From positions 1 to 64,000 of the forward strand of contig JBDKSB010000001.1 of NCBI GenBank assembly GCA_039683095.1: a stretch of 64,000 bases of DNA, read 5' to 3'. The stretch is from Acidobacteriota bacterium (lineage in GTDB: Bacteria; Acidobacteriota; Aminicenantia; Aminicenantales; Saccharicenantaceae). Both the position numbers and the translations under genes were made by a program. Shown one piece after another: positions 7,159 to 15,856 of this stretch. Positions within the stretch are counted from its first letter, which is position 1. The number at the start of each line of letters is the position of its first letter. Under the pieces are notes generated by a model. It saw nothing but the letters and a program-made list of their open reading frames with translations. It did not search any database and was not told the DNA's origin.

Positions 7159-8088
7159 ATGAAGGTATTCACGGGATCATCGAATCCGGCCCTGGCCCAG
7201 GAGATCGTCGATTACCTGAAGATCGACCTCGGGCGCTGCGTCCTCAAGCGCTTCAGCGACGGGGAGATCCGGTTCTACATCGACGAGAACGTCCGCGGCG
7301 AGGACGTCTTCATCATCCAGTCGGGCTGCTGTGACGCGAACAGCTACCTGATGGAGCTGTTCATCATGATGGACGCCTTCAAGAGGGCCTCGGCCGGGCG
7401 CATCACGGCGGTCGTCCCCTACTTCCCCTACGCCCGCCAGGATTGGAAAGACAAGCCGCGGGTGCCGATCAGCGCCCGCCTCGTGGCCGACCTCATCGAG
7501 ACGGCCGGCGCCAACCGCGTCCTGACGATGGACCTTCACTCGCCCCAGATCCAGGGCTTCTTCGACATCCCCGTGGACAATCTGATGGCCGCGCCCGTGC
7601 TGGCCAACCACATCAAGACGCTCAAGCTCGACGACGTGACCGTCGTCTCCCCGGACGCCGGCGGCGTGGGCCGGGCCCGCGTCTTCGCCAAGCGCCTCGA
7701 CGCCAAGCTGGCGATCATCGACAAGCGGCGTCCGGCGCCCAACGTGGCCGAGGTCCTGCACGTCATCGGCGACGTCGCCGGCCGGAACGTCGTCATCTAC
7801 GACGACATGGTCGACACCGCCGGCACGCTGACGCTCGGCGCCGAGGCCCTGGCCAAGGAAGGCGCGAAGAGGATCTTCAGCGCCTGCACCCACCCCGTTC
7901 TCTCTGGTCCGGCCGTCGACCGGATCATGCCATCGAAGCTCGAGCGGGTTTTCGTGACCAACACGATCCCGCTGAACCCGCAGGCCGCCGCTTCCGGCCG
8001 GTTCGCCGTCCTGTCCGTCGCCGAGCTCTTCGGCGAGGCCATCCGGCGGATCAACGAGGGCAGCTCCGTCAGCTCCCTGTTCGCCTAA
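7159..8088 (+). CDS. prs: Ribose-phosphate pyrophosphokinase (PRPP synthetase)
   Basis: The 309-residue cytosolic enzyme makes phosphoribosyl pyrophosphate from ribose 5-phosphate and ATP for nucleotide, His and Trp synthesis. Visible motifs are the N-terminal FSDGEIRFYIDENVRGEDVF, the ATP/flexible-loop region RQDWKDKPRVPISA (Trp where most relatives have Arg) and the PRPP loop VVIYDDMVDTAGTL. Length is normal for the family. It starts 29 bp after tRNA-Gln behind a GAGGATAGG ribosome site and is followed by rplY after 10 bp, the common ispE-tRNA-prs-rplY-pth order. Confidence 0.95.
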   Translation: MKVFTGSSNPALAQEIVDYLKIDLGRCVLKRFSDGEIRFYIDENVRGEDVFIIQSGCCDANSYLMELFIMMDAFKRASAGRITAVVPYFPYARQDWKDKPRVPISARLVADLIETAGANRVLTMDLHSPQIQGFFDIPVDNLMAAPVLANHIKTLKLDDVTVVSPDAGGVGRARVFAKRLDAKLAIIDKRRPAPNVAEVLHVIGDVAGRNVVIYDDMVDTAGTLTLGAEALAKEGAKRIFSACTHPVLSGPAVDRIMPSKLERVFVTNTIPLNPQAAASGRFAVLSVAELFGEAIRRINEGSSVSSLFA

Positions 8089-8098
8089 GGAGAACACC

Positions 8099-8767
8099 AT
8101 GAACATCGTCGTCAAGACCGAAAAACGCCAAGGCCTCGGGACCAACGCCTCGCGGCGGCTACGGGCCCAGGGATTCGTCCCGGCCGTCCTCTATGGGGAG
8201 TCCATCGAGACGATGCCCCTGGTCCTGGCCAAGAAGGACATCGTCGAGATCCTCCGCCTGGAGAGCGGCGAGAACACGATCTTCAAGGTCGCCGTCGACG
8301 CCGACTCGTACGACGCCATGATCAAGGAACTGCAGGTCGACCCGGCCACGGACGAGCTGCTCCACGTCGATCTCATCCGGATCAACATGGACAAGCCGAT
8401 CCGGGTCACCGTCCCGGTCATCCACACCGGCGAGCCGTTCGGCGTCAAGAACGAAGGCGGCTTCATCGACTTCGTCACCCGCGAGGTCGAGGTCGAGTGC
8501 CTGCCGCGCGACATCCCGGAGAGCCTGACGATCGACATCTCCGATCTTCACGTCAACCAGTCCTTCAAGGCCCAGGGCATGACGGTGCCCGCCGGGGTCA
8601 AGGTCCTGACCGACCCGAACACCGTCCTCGTCCTCATCTCCATGCCGCACAAGGAAGAGGAAGCCTTCCCCGGCGAGAAGCCGGAAGGCGAGGTGGCGGC
8701 CGAGGAGCCCAAGGAGCCCGAGGTCATCAAGAAGGAACGGGCCGAGAAGGAAGAGCCGGAGAAATAA
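8099..8767 (+). CDS. rplY: 50S ribosomal protein L25/general stress protein Ctc
   Basis: The 222-residue protein is the long TL5/Ctc form of L25, which binds 5S rRNA. The N-terminal L25 barrel (about 1-95) contains RRLRAQGFVPAVLYG, and the C-terminal domain (about 96-190) contains FIDFVTREVEVECLP. The tail is a Glu/Lys-rich extension. The ribosome-binding site AAGGAG lies before ATG 8099. It sits between prs and pth, the usual place. Confidence 0.95.
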   Translation: MNIVVKTEKRQGLGTNASRRLRAQGFVPAVLYGESIETMPLVLAKKDIVEILRLESGENTIFKVAVDADSYDAMIKELQVDPATDELLHVDLIRINMDKPIRVTVPVIHTGEPFGVKNEGGFIDFVTREVEVECLPRDIPESLTIDISDLHVNQSFKAQGMTVPAGVKVLTDPNTVLVLISMPHKEEEAFPGEKPEGEVAAEEPKEPEVIKKERAEKEEPEK

Positions 8768-8770
8768 TCC

Positions 8771-9352
8771 TTGTGGCTGGTCGTGGGCCTGGGCAACCTG
8801 GGTGACGAGTACGCGGGGACAAGGCACAACGCGGGCTTCCTCGTCGTCGACCGGCTGGCCCGGGCCTGGGGCGTCGAGCTCCGGGGCCGGCTGTTCAAGT
8901 CCCGCACGGCCCTGGCCCGGCGGGGCGGCGAGGACGTCCTCCTGGCCGAGCCCAAGACCTACATGAACCTCAGCGGGACCGCCGTGCGGGCGGCCCTCGA
9001 AGGCAAGGGCATCGGCCCTGACCGGCTGGTCGTTATCTACGACGATCTCGATATCCCGCTCGGCGAGATCCGGGTGCGCAGGACCGGCCGGCCCGGCACC
9101 CACAAGGGCATGATCTCGATCGTCAACGAGATCGGGTCGGCCGAGTTCCCGCGGGTCCGCGTCGGCATCGGACCGCTTCCGGGCGGCCGGGACGCGGCCG
9201 ATTATGTCCTCGAGCCTTTCCGCAAGGCCGAGCGGGCCGACCTCGAGCTGGGCCTGGACCAGGCCGCCGAGGCCCTGGAGATGGTCCTCGACGGGGACAT
9301 CGAGAAGGCCATGACCCGGTTCAACAAGCGGGTGGCCCAGGCCGAGGGTTGA
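8771..9352 (+). CDS. pth: Peptidyl-tRNA hydrolase
   Basis: This 193-residue enzyme hydrolyses peptidyl-tRNA released from stalled ribosomes. It uses a TTG start; reading from there gives MWLVVGLGNLGDEYAGTRHNAGF, which aligns with the family N-terminus. The catalytic His is in RHNAGF, the tRNA/peptide Asn residues are in GLGN and YMNLSG, and the Asp is in IYDDLD. The usual GNPG is GNLG here. The Shine-Dalgarno lies inside the end of rplY, three bases away. Its TGA stop is part of the -35 box of the rpsF promoter. Confidence 0.95.
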   Translation: MWLVVGLGNLGDEYAGTRHNAGFLVVDRLARAWGVELRGRLFKSRTALARRGGEDVLLAEPKTYMNLSGTAVRAALEGKGIGPDRLVVIYDDLDIPLGEIRVRRTGRPGTHKGMISIVNEIGSAEFPRVRVGIGPLPGGRDAADYVLEPFRKAERADLELGLDQAAEALEMVLDGDIEKAMTRFNKRVAQAEG

Positions 9353-9376
9353 TTTTTCGCGGATTTCGTTTAAAAT
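9349..9376 (+). promoter_or_regulatory. Promoter of the rpsF-rpsR-rplI-dnaB operon
   Basis: TTGATT (9349-9354), 16 bp and TAAAAT (9371-9376). The -35 box contains the pth stop codon. Confidence 0.65.
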
Positions 9377-9390
9377 AGCCTTTTCTCCTT

Positions 9391-9412
9391 GCTCCTTCCC
9401 GAAGGAAGGGGC
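9391..9412 (+). promoter_or_regulatory. Leader hairpin before rpsF
   Basis: A 9-bp stem (9391-9399 with 9404-9412, one G-U pair) closes a CGAA tetraloop in the about 55-nt leader. S6:S18 is known to bind an RNA structure in rpsF leaders of many bacteria; whether this hairpin contains that motif cannot be decided by eye. Confidence 0.5.
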
Positions 9413-9436
9413 TGCTTAAACCACAAGGAGGTCTCG

Positions 9437-9820
9437 TTGAGACAGTACGAAACGGGGTTCGTTCTCTCCCCCAGCCTTTCCGAAGAAGAGACGACGCAGT
9501 TCGTGCAGCAGATGGCCGAGATCGTGGCCCAGAAGAAGGGGCACATGGTCAAGCAGGACATCTGGGGCAAGCGCCGCCTGGCTTTCCCGATCAAGCGCTT
9601 CCAGGAAGGCGTCTACGTGTTCTTCACCTACGACGGCGGTGGGGACGTGTCCGCGGAGCTGGAGCGCCGGTTCAAGCAGACCGACCATGTCATCCGCTTC
9701 ATGACCGTGCTCAAGGACCCGCGTGACCTGGCCCGGCGGAAGAAGAAGAGGCGCGCCGAAGAGGCCGCCCCGGCCCCGGCCCCGGCGCCCGCCCCGGCCG
9801 AAGTGAAAGAGGAGAAGTGA
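9437..9820 (+). CDS. rpsF: 30S ribosomal protein S6
   Basis: This 127-residue protein binds S18 and 16S rRNA on the small subunit platform. Family features include [17 protein letters not shown] at the start, [20 protein letters not shown] in the centre and [13 protein letters not shown] near the end. The start is TTG 9437, chosen because AAGGAGG ends five bases before it; an earlier in-frame TTG at 9389 lies inside the leader hairpin. The C-terminal extension is basic and then a Pro-Ala run. It is the first gene of an operon with rpsR, rplI and dnaB. Confidence 0.95.
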   Translation: MRQYETGFVLSPSLSEEETTQFVQQMAEIVAQKKGHMVKQDIWGKRRLAFPIKRFQEGVYVFFTYDGGGDVSAELERRFKQTDHVIRFMTVLKDPRDLARRKKKRRAEEAAPAPAPAPAPAEVKEEK

Positions 9821-9821
9821 C

Positions 9822-10097
9822 ATGCCGCGCGACGAACGACCCGAAAGACCCGAACGCAGCGAACGCGGCGGCTACCGGAAGTATTTCGCCCCCAAGAGGA
9901 AATTCTGCCGGTTCTGCCAGCGGGATGTCCGCGGCATCGACTACAAGGCCGTCGAGATCCTGAAGAAGTACATCCCCGACCGGGGCCGCATCACCCCGCG
10001 CCGGATCACCGGGACCTGCGCCTTCCATCAGCGCAAGCTGGCCCTGGCCGTCAAGCGGGCCCGCCTCATGGCCCTGCTGCCCTACGTCGAGGACTGA
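9822..10097 (+). CDS. rpsR: 30S ribosomal protein S18
   Basis: The 91-residue protein partners S6 on the small ribosomal subunit. It has the core [24 protein letters not shown] and [28 protein letters not shown], typical of S18. The two cysteines in CRFC, with the later Cys/His, suggest a zinc-binding form. The N-terminus has an added charged stretch of about 20 residues. It starts one base after the rpsF stop behind GAGGAG. Confidence 0.95.
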   Translation: MPRDERPERPERSERGGYRKYFAPKRKFCRFCQRDVRGIDYKAVEILKKYIPDRGRITPRRITGTCAFHQRKLALAVKRARLMALLPYVED

Positions 10098-10098
10098 C

Positions 10099-10602
10099 AT
10101 GAAAGTCATCCTGAAACAGGACGTGGAGAAGCTGGGCCGCCGCGGCGACGTCGTCAACGTCGCCCCCGGCTACGGGCGCAACTACCTCATCCCCCGGAAG
10201 ATGGCCATGGCCGTCACTGCGACGAACATCAAGGCCATCGAGATCGAGCGGGCGGCCCTGAAGAAGAAGCTCGAGGCCGAGCGCAAGGCCTTCCAGTCTC
10301 TGGCCGAGAAGCTCAACCAGGTCTCCCTGACCTTCGCCCGGCGGGCCGGCGACAAGGACGTCATCTTCGGCTCCGTCTCGGCCGGCGACGTCAAGGACGC
10401 GCTGGACAAGCTGGGCTACGACATCGACAAGAAGAAGATCCTTCTGGACGAGCCGATCAAGCGGCTCGGCCATTTCGCCGTCCCGGTCAAGATCAGCATG
10501 GACGACCGGGCCGAGGTGAAGATCGACGTCGTCCGCGAGGCGGCCGAGGGGGAGGCCCCGGCCGCCGGACCGGCCGAGACCCCGGCGCCCGAGAAATCCT
10601 GA
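10099..10602 (+). CDS. rplI: 50S ribosomal protein L9
   Basis: The 167-residue protein is an elongated two-domain L9. The N-domain reads MKVILKQDVEKLGRRGDVV and GYGRNYLIPRKMA; a long helix of about 45-75 links to the C-domain with FGSVSAGDVKDAL. A 20-residue Pro/Ala/Glu tail follows. The gap to rpsR is one base. Confidence 0.95.
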   Translation: MKVILKQDVEKLGRRGDVVNVAPGYGRNYLIPRKMAMAVTATNIKAIEIERAALKKKLEAERKAFQSLAEKLNQVSLTFARRAGDKDVIFGSVSAGDVKDALDKLGYDIDKKKILLDEPIKRLGHFAVPVKISMDDRAEVKIDVVREAAEGEAPAAGPAETPAPEKS

Positions 10603-10639
10603 CCGTTCCCGGCCGCGGCCCGGCCGGACCGAGGGGGCT

Positions 10640-11995
10640 ATGGAACTCGACACGATGTTCCTGAAGAAGACCCCGCCGCACAGCGTCGAGGCCGAACGGA
10701 CCGTCCTTGGCGGGATCCTCGTCCAGAACAGCAACCTCAACGTCGTCCTCTCGACCATCTCCCCCGAGGACCTCTACCTGGAGGCCCACCGGAAGATCCT
10801 CGAGCGCATCATCGTCATGGTCGACAAGGGCCAGCCGGTGGAGCTGCTCAGCCTGACAGAGGACGCCCAGCGGGCCGGCATCCTGGAGGAGGTCGGCGGG
10901 GCGGCCTACCTGGCCTCGCTCCTCGACGGCGTGCAACGCAACCTCAACGTCGAGTACTACGCCCAGATCATCAAGGAGAAGGCCCTGCTGCGGCGCCTGA
11001 TCCTTTCCTCGACCAGGATCATCCAGGACAGCTACGACCAGAAGGAGGACGCCGACGAGCTGCTCAACGCGGCCCAGGCGGCCATAGTCGAGGTCGCCGA
11101 TCAGCGCATCAAGCCCGGCTTCCGGCCCATGAGCCAGCTGACCGGGCCGACCCTGGAGCTCATCCGAGAGACGGCCGCCCGCAAGGAGGCCGTCACCGGC
11201 GTGCCGACGGGCTTCCGCTATCTCGACGCCATGACGGCCGGCTTCCAGCCTTCGGAGCTGGTCATCCTGGCGGCCCGGCCGTCGATGGGCAAGACGGCCC
11301 TGGGCCTGAACATCTCCCACCACGTCGGGCTCAAGACCGACAAGGCCGTCGGCTTCTTCTCCATGGAGATGTCGGAAACGCAGATCGTCATGCGCCTGCT
11401 CTGCGCCGAGGCCAAGCTCGACATCAAGAAGACCAGGACCGGCTTCCTCAGCGACCGCGAGTTCGAGAGGCTCAAGCTGGCCGGGGAGGCCCTGTCCCGG
11501 GCCCGCATCTACGTCGACGAGTCCCCGGCCCTGACCATCATGGAGATGAAGGCCAAGAGCCGCCGCCTGAAGATGGAGCAGCGCCTGGACATCGTCTTCA
11601 TCGACTACATCCAGCTCATGCGCACGGGCGGGCGGTTCGAGAACCGCAACCAGGAGATGTCGTTCATCTCCCGGTCCCTCAAGGAGCTGGCCAAGGAGCT
11701 GCGCATCCCGGTCGTCGGCATCTCCCAGCTCAGCCGGGCCCCGGAGAAGGGCCGGCGCGAGCCCAAGCCCATGCTCTCCGACCTCCGCGAATCGGGGGCC
11801 ATCGAGCAGGACGCCGACGTCGTCATCTTCATCTACCGGCCTGAGTTCTACCACCCGGACGACGAGAGCCTCCGGGGCGTGGCCGAAGTCAACATCGCCA
11901 AGCAGCGGAACGGGCCGATCGGGAACCTCCAGCTGGCGTTCATCCGCGAATACGCCCTCTTCGCCGACATGGAACAGCTCGCGCCGGAGTACTGA
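10640..11995 (+). CDS. dnaB: Replicative DNA helicase DnaB
   Basis: This 451-residue hexameric 5'-3' helicase unwinds DNA at the replication fork. The N-terminal domain (about 8-110; PPHSVEAERTVLGGIL) is followed by the RecA-like C-terminal domain with Walker A ARPSMGKTA, Walker B DIVFIDYIQLM and DLRESGAIEQDAD. It has the normal length and no intein at the P-loop. The rpsF-rpsR-rplI-dnaB order is widespread. A ribosome-binding site (GAGGGGG) lies just before ATG 10640. Confidence 0.96.
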   Translation: MELDTMFLKKTPPHSVEAERTVLGGILVQNSNLNVVLSTISPEDLYLEAHRKILERIIVMVDKGQPVELLSLTEDAQRAGILEEVGGAAYLASLLDGVQRNLNVEYYAQIIKEKALLRRLILSSTRIIQDSYDQKEDADELLNAAQAAIVEVADQRIKPGFRPMSQLTGPTLELIRETAARKEAVTGVPTGFRYLDAMTAGFQPSELVILAARPSMGKTALGLNISHHVGLKTDKAVGFFSMEMSETQIVMRLLCAEAKLDIKKTRTGFLSDREFERLKLAGEALSRARIYVDESPALTIMEMKAKSRRLKMEQRLDIVFIDYIQLMRTGGRFENRNQEMSFISRSLKELAKELRIPVVGISQLSRAPEKGRREPKPMLSDLRESGAIEQDADVVIFIYRPEFYHPDDESLRGVAEVNIAKQRNGPIGNLQLAFIREYALFADMEQLAPEY

Positions 11996-12008
11996 CGACG
12001 GGGCGGGG

Positions 12009-13373
12009 ATGAAGGACAAGACCGTTTTCATCTGCCAGAGTTGCGGCGCCCGCTATCCGAAATGGATGGGCCGCTGCTCGTCCTGCGGCGAGTGGAACTC
12101 GCTCGTCGAGGAGATCGAGGAAGAGGCCCAGGCCGGCCCCGGCGGCCTGACGTACGCCCCGGCCGAGCCGGTCCTCTACAAGGACATCCGGGAGATCCCC
12201 CGCCAGCGGATCGCCGTCGGCATCGAGGACGTCAACAAGGTCCTCGGCGGCGGGCTGGTCGCCGGCTCGCTCGTCCTGGTCGGCGGCGAGCCCGGCATCG
12301 GCAAATCGACGCTCCTGCTCCAGGTGGCCCGCGACATGGCCACGGACGAGACGCCGGTCCTCTACGTCTCGGGCGAGGAATCCCTGGAGCAGATCAAGCT
12401 CCGCGGCGACCGCCTGGGCGTCCGCGACGGCCGGCTCTTCCTCCTGGCCGAGACCAACCTCGAGCGCATCCTGGCCCAGGCCGAGCGCCTGGCGCCCGGG
12501 ATCCTGGTCGTCGACTCGATCCAGACGGTCTTCTCGGCCAAGATGACCTCCGGGCCGGGGACGATCAGCCAGGTCCGCGAGGCGGCCAACCAGATCTTCC
12601 GCTTCGCCAAGACCCGCCAGATCCCGGCCTTCATCGTCGGCCACATCACCAAGGACGGGTCGCTGGCCGGCCCGAAATCGCTCGAGCACATCGTCGACGT
12701 CGTCCTCCTGTTCGAGGGCGAGCGGGACCACAGCCAGCGGGTCCTGCGGGCCATGAAGAACCGCTTCGGCCCGGTCTCGGAGCTGGCCGTGTTCGAGATG
12801 ACCGCGGCCGGGCTCCAGCCGATCCTCAACCCGTCGGCCTTCTTCCTCCGCGAGCGGCCCCGCGACGAGGCCGGCAGCGCCGTCGTCTGCACGGTCAGGG
12901 GCACGCGCCCGTTCCTGGCCGAGATCCAGGCCCTCGTCTCCTCGACCCTTTTCACCGGCAACCCCAGGCGCATGACCATCGGCCTCGACCACTACCGGAC
13001 GGCCATGCTGCTGGCCCTGGTCGAGAAGAAGGCCGGCTACAGCTTCGCCGGCGAGGACATCTACCTCAACGTGGCCGGCGGCATGTCGATCGACGAGCCG
13101 GCCGTCGACCTGGGCGTGGTCATGGCCGTCGTCTCTTCGCTCAAGAACATGCCGCTGCCCCAGGACATGGCCTTTTTCGGCGAGGTCGGGCTCAGCGGCG
13201 AGATCCGCTCCGTGGCTCAGCCCCTCGTCCGCATCAAGGAGGCGCAGGCCCTGGGCTTCGGCGGCATAATGCTGCCGGCCGGCAACCTGGACGCCCTGGA
13301 CCGGAAGGACCTGCCGGAGATCGAATGCCTGGGCGTCCGGACCGTCCGCGACGCCCTGCAGCGCGTTTTCTGA
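12009..13373 (+). CDS. radA: DNA repair protein RadA (Sms)
   Basis: The 454-residue protein is a RecA-like ATPase that drives branch migration in recombination. It has an N-terminal zinc finger (C-x2-C ... C-x2-C within the first 30 residues), Walker A GGEPGIGKST, the RadA signature KNRFG and a C-terminal Lon-protease-like domain. It follows dnaB after 13 bp and probably shares its transcript. The following order, PIN/TRAM-ispD-ispF, is the same as around radA in Bacillus subtilis, but disA is absent. Confidence 0.95.
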   Translation: MKDKTVFICQSCGARYPKWMGRCSSCGEWNSLVEEIEEEAQAGPGGLTYAPAEPVLYKDIREIPRQRIAVGIEDVNKVLGGGLVAGSLVLVGGEPGIGKSTLLLQVARDMATDETPVLYVSGEESLEQIKLRGDRLGVRDGRLFLLAETNLERILAQAERLAPGILVVDSIQTVFSAKMTSGPGTISQVREAANQIFRFAKTRQIPAFIVGHITKDGSLAGPKSLEHIVDVVLLFEGERDHSQRVLRAMKNRFGPVSELAVFEMTAAGLQPILNPSAFFLRERPRDEAGSAVVCTVRGTRPFLAEIQALVSSTLFTGNPRRMTIGLDHYRTAMLLALVEKKAGYSFAGEDIYLNVAGGMSIDEPAVDLGVVMAVVSSLKNMPLPQDMAFFGEVGLSGEIRSVAQPLVRIKEAQALGFGGIMLPAGNLDALDRKDLPEIECLGVRTVRDALQRVF

Positions 13374-13428
13374 AGTCCCTATGGATCGCAAGGGATAAGA
13401 GATAGGTCCGATCGTAAGGAGCGCGGAG

Positions 13429-14414
<986 letters not shown>

Positions 14415-14418
<4 letters not shown>

Positions 14419-15080
14419 GCGGCGCCTCGGCCATCATCGTGGCCGCCGGGGCCGGCAAGCGCTTCGGCCAGCCGAAGCAGTTCGCCTACCTCCGGGCCAA
14501 GCCGGTCCTCGAATGGACCCTGGAGCGGTTCCAGGGCCACGCCGAGGTGGAGGCCATCGCCCTGGTCCTGCCCGACGAGCGGGACCTCAAGCATTACCGG
14601 CTGCGCTATCCCAAGATCGTCGACATCGTCCGCGGCGGGGAGCGGCGCCAGGATTCGGTCTGGCAGGGATTCCGTCTCCTGGCCGCGACGGCCCCCGAGA
14701 TCGTCCTCGTCCACGACGGGGCCCGGCCGCTGGCCGGCGCGGACCTCGTCAGCCGGGTCATCGCCGCGGCCCGGGCCGGCGGGGCGGCCGTGCCGGTCCT
14801 GCCGGTCGAGGACACGATCAAGGAGGTCCGCGAGGGGCGTGTCACGGCCACGGTCGACCGGGCGCTCCTGGCCCGGGCGCAGACGCCCCAGGGCTTCCGT
14901 TATGCCGTCCTGAGCGCAGCCCTCGAGGCGGCCCGCAGGGACCGGTTCTACGGAACGGACGAAGCGGCCCTCGTCGAGCGGATCGGCCTGGCCGTGACGG
15001 CGGTCCCCGGCGATCCCCGGAACATCAAGATCACGACGCCCCTCGACATCCCCATCGCGGAGGCCCTCCTCAATGCCTAA
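14415..15080 (+). CDS. ispD: 2-C-methyl-D-erythritol 4-phosphate cytidylyltransferase
   Basis: This 221-residue enzyme transfers CMP to methylerythritol 4-phosphate, the third MEP-pathway step. It has the nucleotide-binding loop AAGAGKRFGQPKQF, GGERRQDSVWQG, VLVHDGARPL and RAQTPQGFRY. The GTG start at 14415 overlaps the upstream stop and lies behind GGGGAGG. It overlaps ispF by 8 bp. Confidence 0.95.
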
Positions 15081-15552
15081 GATCGGCTTCGGCTACGACA
15101 TCCACCGTCTCGGGGCCGGGCCCCGGCTCGTCCTCGGCGGGACGGAGATCCCGTTCGCGTCCGGCCTGATCGGGCATTCCGACGGCGACGCCCTCGTCCA
15201 CGCCCTGATCGACGCCCTGCTCGGGGCGGTCGGCGAAGGCGACATCGGGACGCATTTCCCCGACACGGACCCCCGCTACAAGGGCGCGAGGAGCCTCGTC
15301 CTCCTCGAAACGGTCATGGACCTCGTCCGGCGCCGCGGCGCGGCCGTCGTCAACGTCGATACGGTCATCGTCGCCGAAGAGCCGAGGATGGGGCCGCACA
15401 TCCCGGCCATGAAGGCCGCGCTGGCGCCCGTCCTCGGCATCCCCGAGACGGCCGTCGGCATCAAGGCCAAGACCAACGAAGGGCTCGGCCCCGTCGGCGA
15501 GCAGCGGGCCATCGCCTGCTTGGCCGTCGTCCTGGTGGACCTGTCCGTCTGA
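15073..15552 (+). CDS. ispF: 2-C-methyl-D-erythritol 2,4-cyclodiphosphate synthase
   Basis: The 159-residue enzyme cyclises CDP-methylerythritol 2-phosphate in the MEP pathway. The metal-site motif GFGYDIHRLGAG and the GHSDGDALVHALIDALLGA block are intact, as is GDIGTHFPDTDP. It is of standard length and ends the radA-ispF gene run. About 240 bp of non-coding DNA with a long inverted repeat follows. Confidence 0.96.
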   Translation: MPKIGFGYDIHRLGAGPRLVLGGTEIPFASGLIGHSDGDALVHALIDALLGAVGEGDIGTHFPDTDPRYKGARSLVLLETVMDLVRRRGAAVVNVDTVIVAEEPRMGPHIPAMKAALAPVLGIPETAVGIKAKTNEGLGPVGEQRAIACLAVVLVDLSV

Positions 15553-15632
15553 CGGTCCTTCTCCGGCCGATTTTCCCCCGGATATCGCCGCGCCTCCGCG
15601 CCTCGTTATCGGGGCCCGGACGTTTCGCCGAG

Positions 15633-15773
15633 GCGAAGCTTCCTGGGATCGGCGCCGGGCGGCCCGGAGGGGGAAGGGAGTCTGTTCCCCTCCGCCGGCG
15701 GGGGGAGGGGTGGAGCCGAAGCCGAACGGAGGCGCCACCGGACAGGACCCGGCGCCGATGCCGGAAAGCTTGC
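15633..15773. repeat. Long imperfect inverted repeat, about 140 bp
   Basis: The arms contain a perfect 12-bp pair, ATCGGCGCCGGG (15648-15659) and CCCGGCGCCGAT (15748-15759). The similarity extends outward to AAGCTT-containing segments at 15633-15643 and 15763-15773. Inside lies a second hairpin, GGAGGGG(G)AA at 15666-15675 with TTCCCCTCC at 15685-15693. It may be a strong terminator after ispF, a structured RNA or a MITE-like element. The rest of 15553-15796 shows no gene. Confidence 0.6.
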
Positions 15774-15796
15774 GGCTGGAAAGGTTCGGTCCCTGG

Positions 15797-15825
15797 TTGA
15801 CTTGGCCGGGCGTTGCGCATATCCT
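15797..15825 (+). promoter_or_regulatory. Promoter of the M14 peptidase gene
   Basis: TTGACT (15797-15802), 17 bp, TATCCT (15820-15825), followed 31 bp later by the start codon. Confidence 0.6.
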
Positions 15826-15856
15826 CCGGTCCTTATCGGCTTCACGAGGAGGACGC

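Noticed and set aside
10640-11995. Intein in dnaB or recA
   Set aside because: Both proteins have standard length and continuous motifs.
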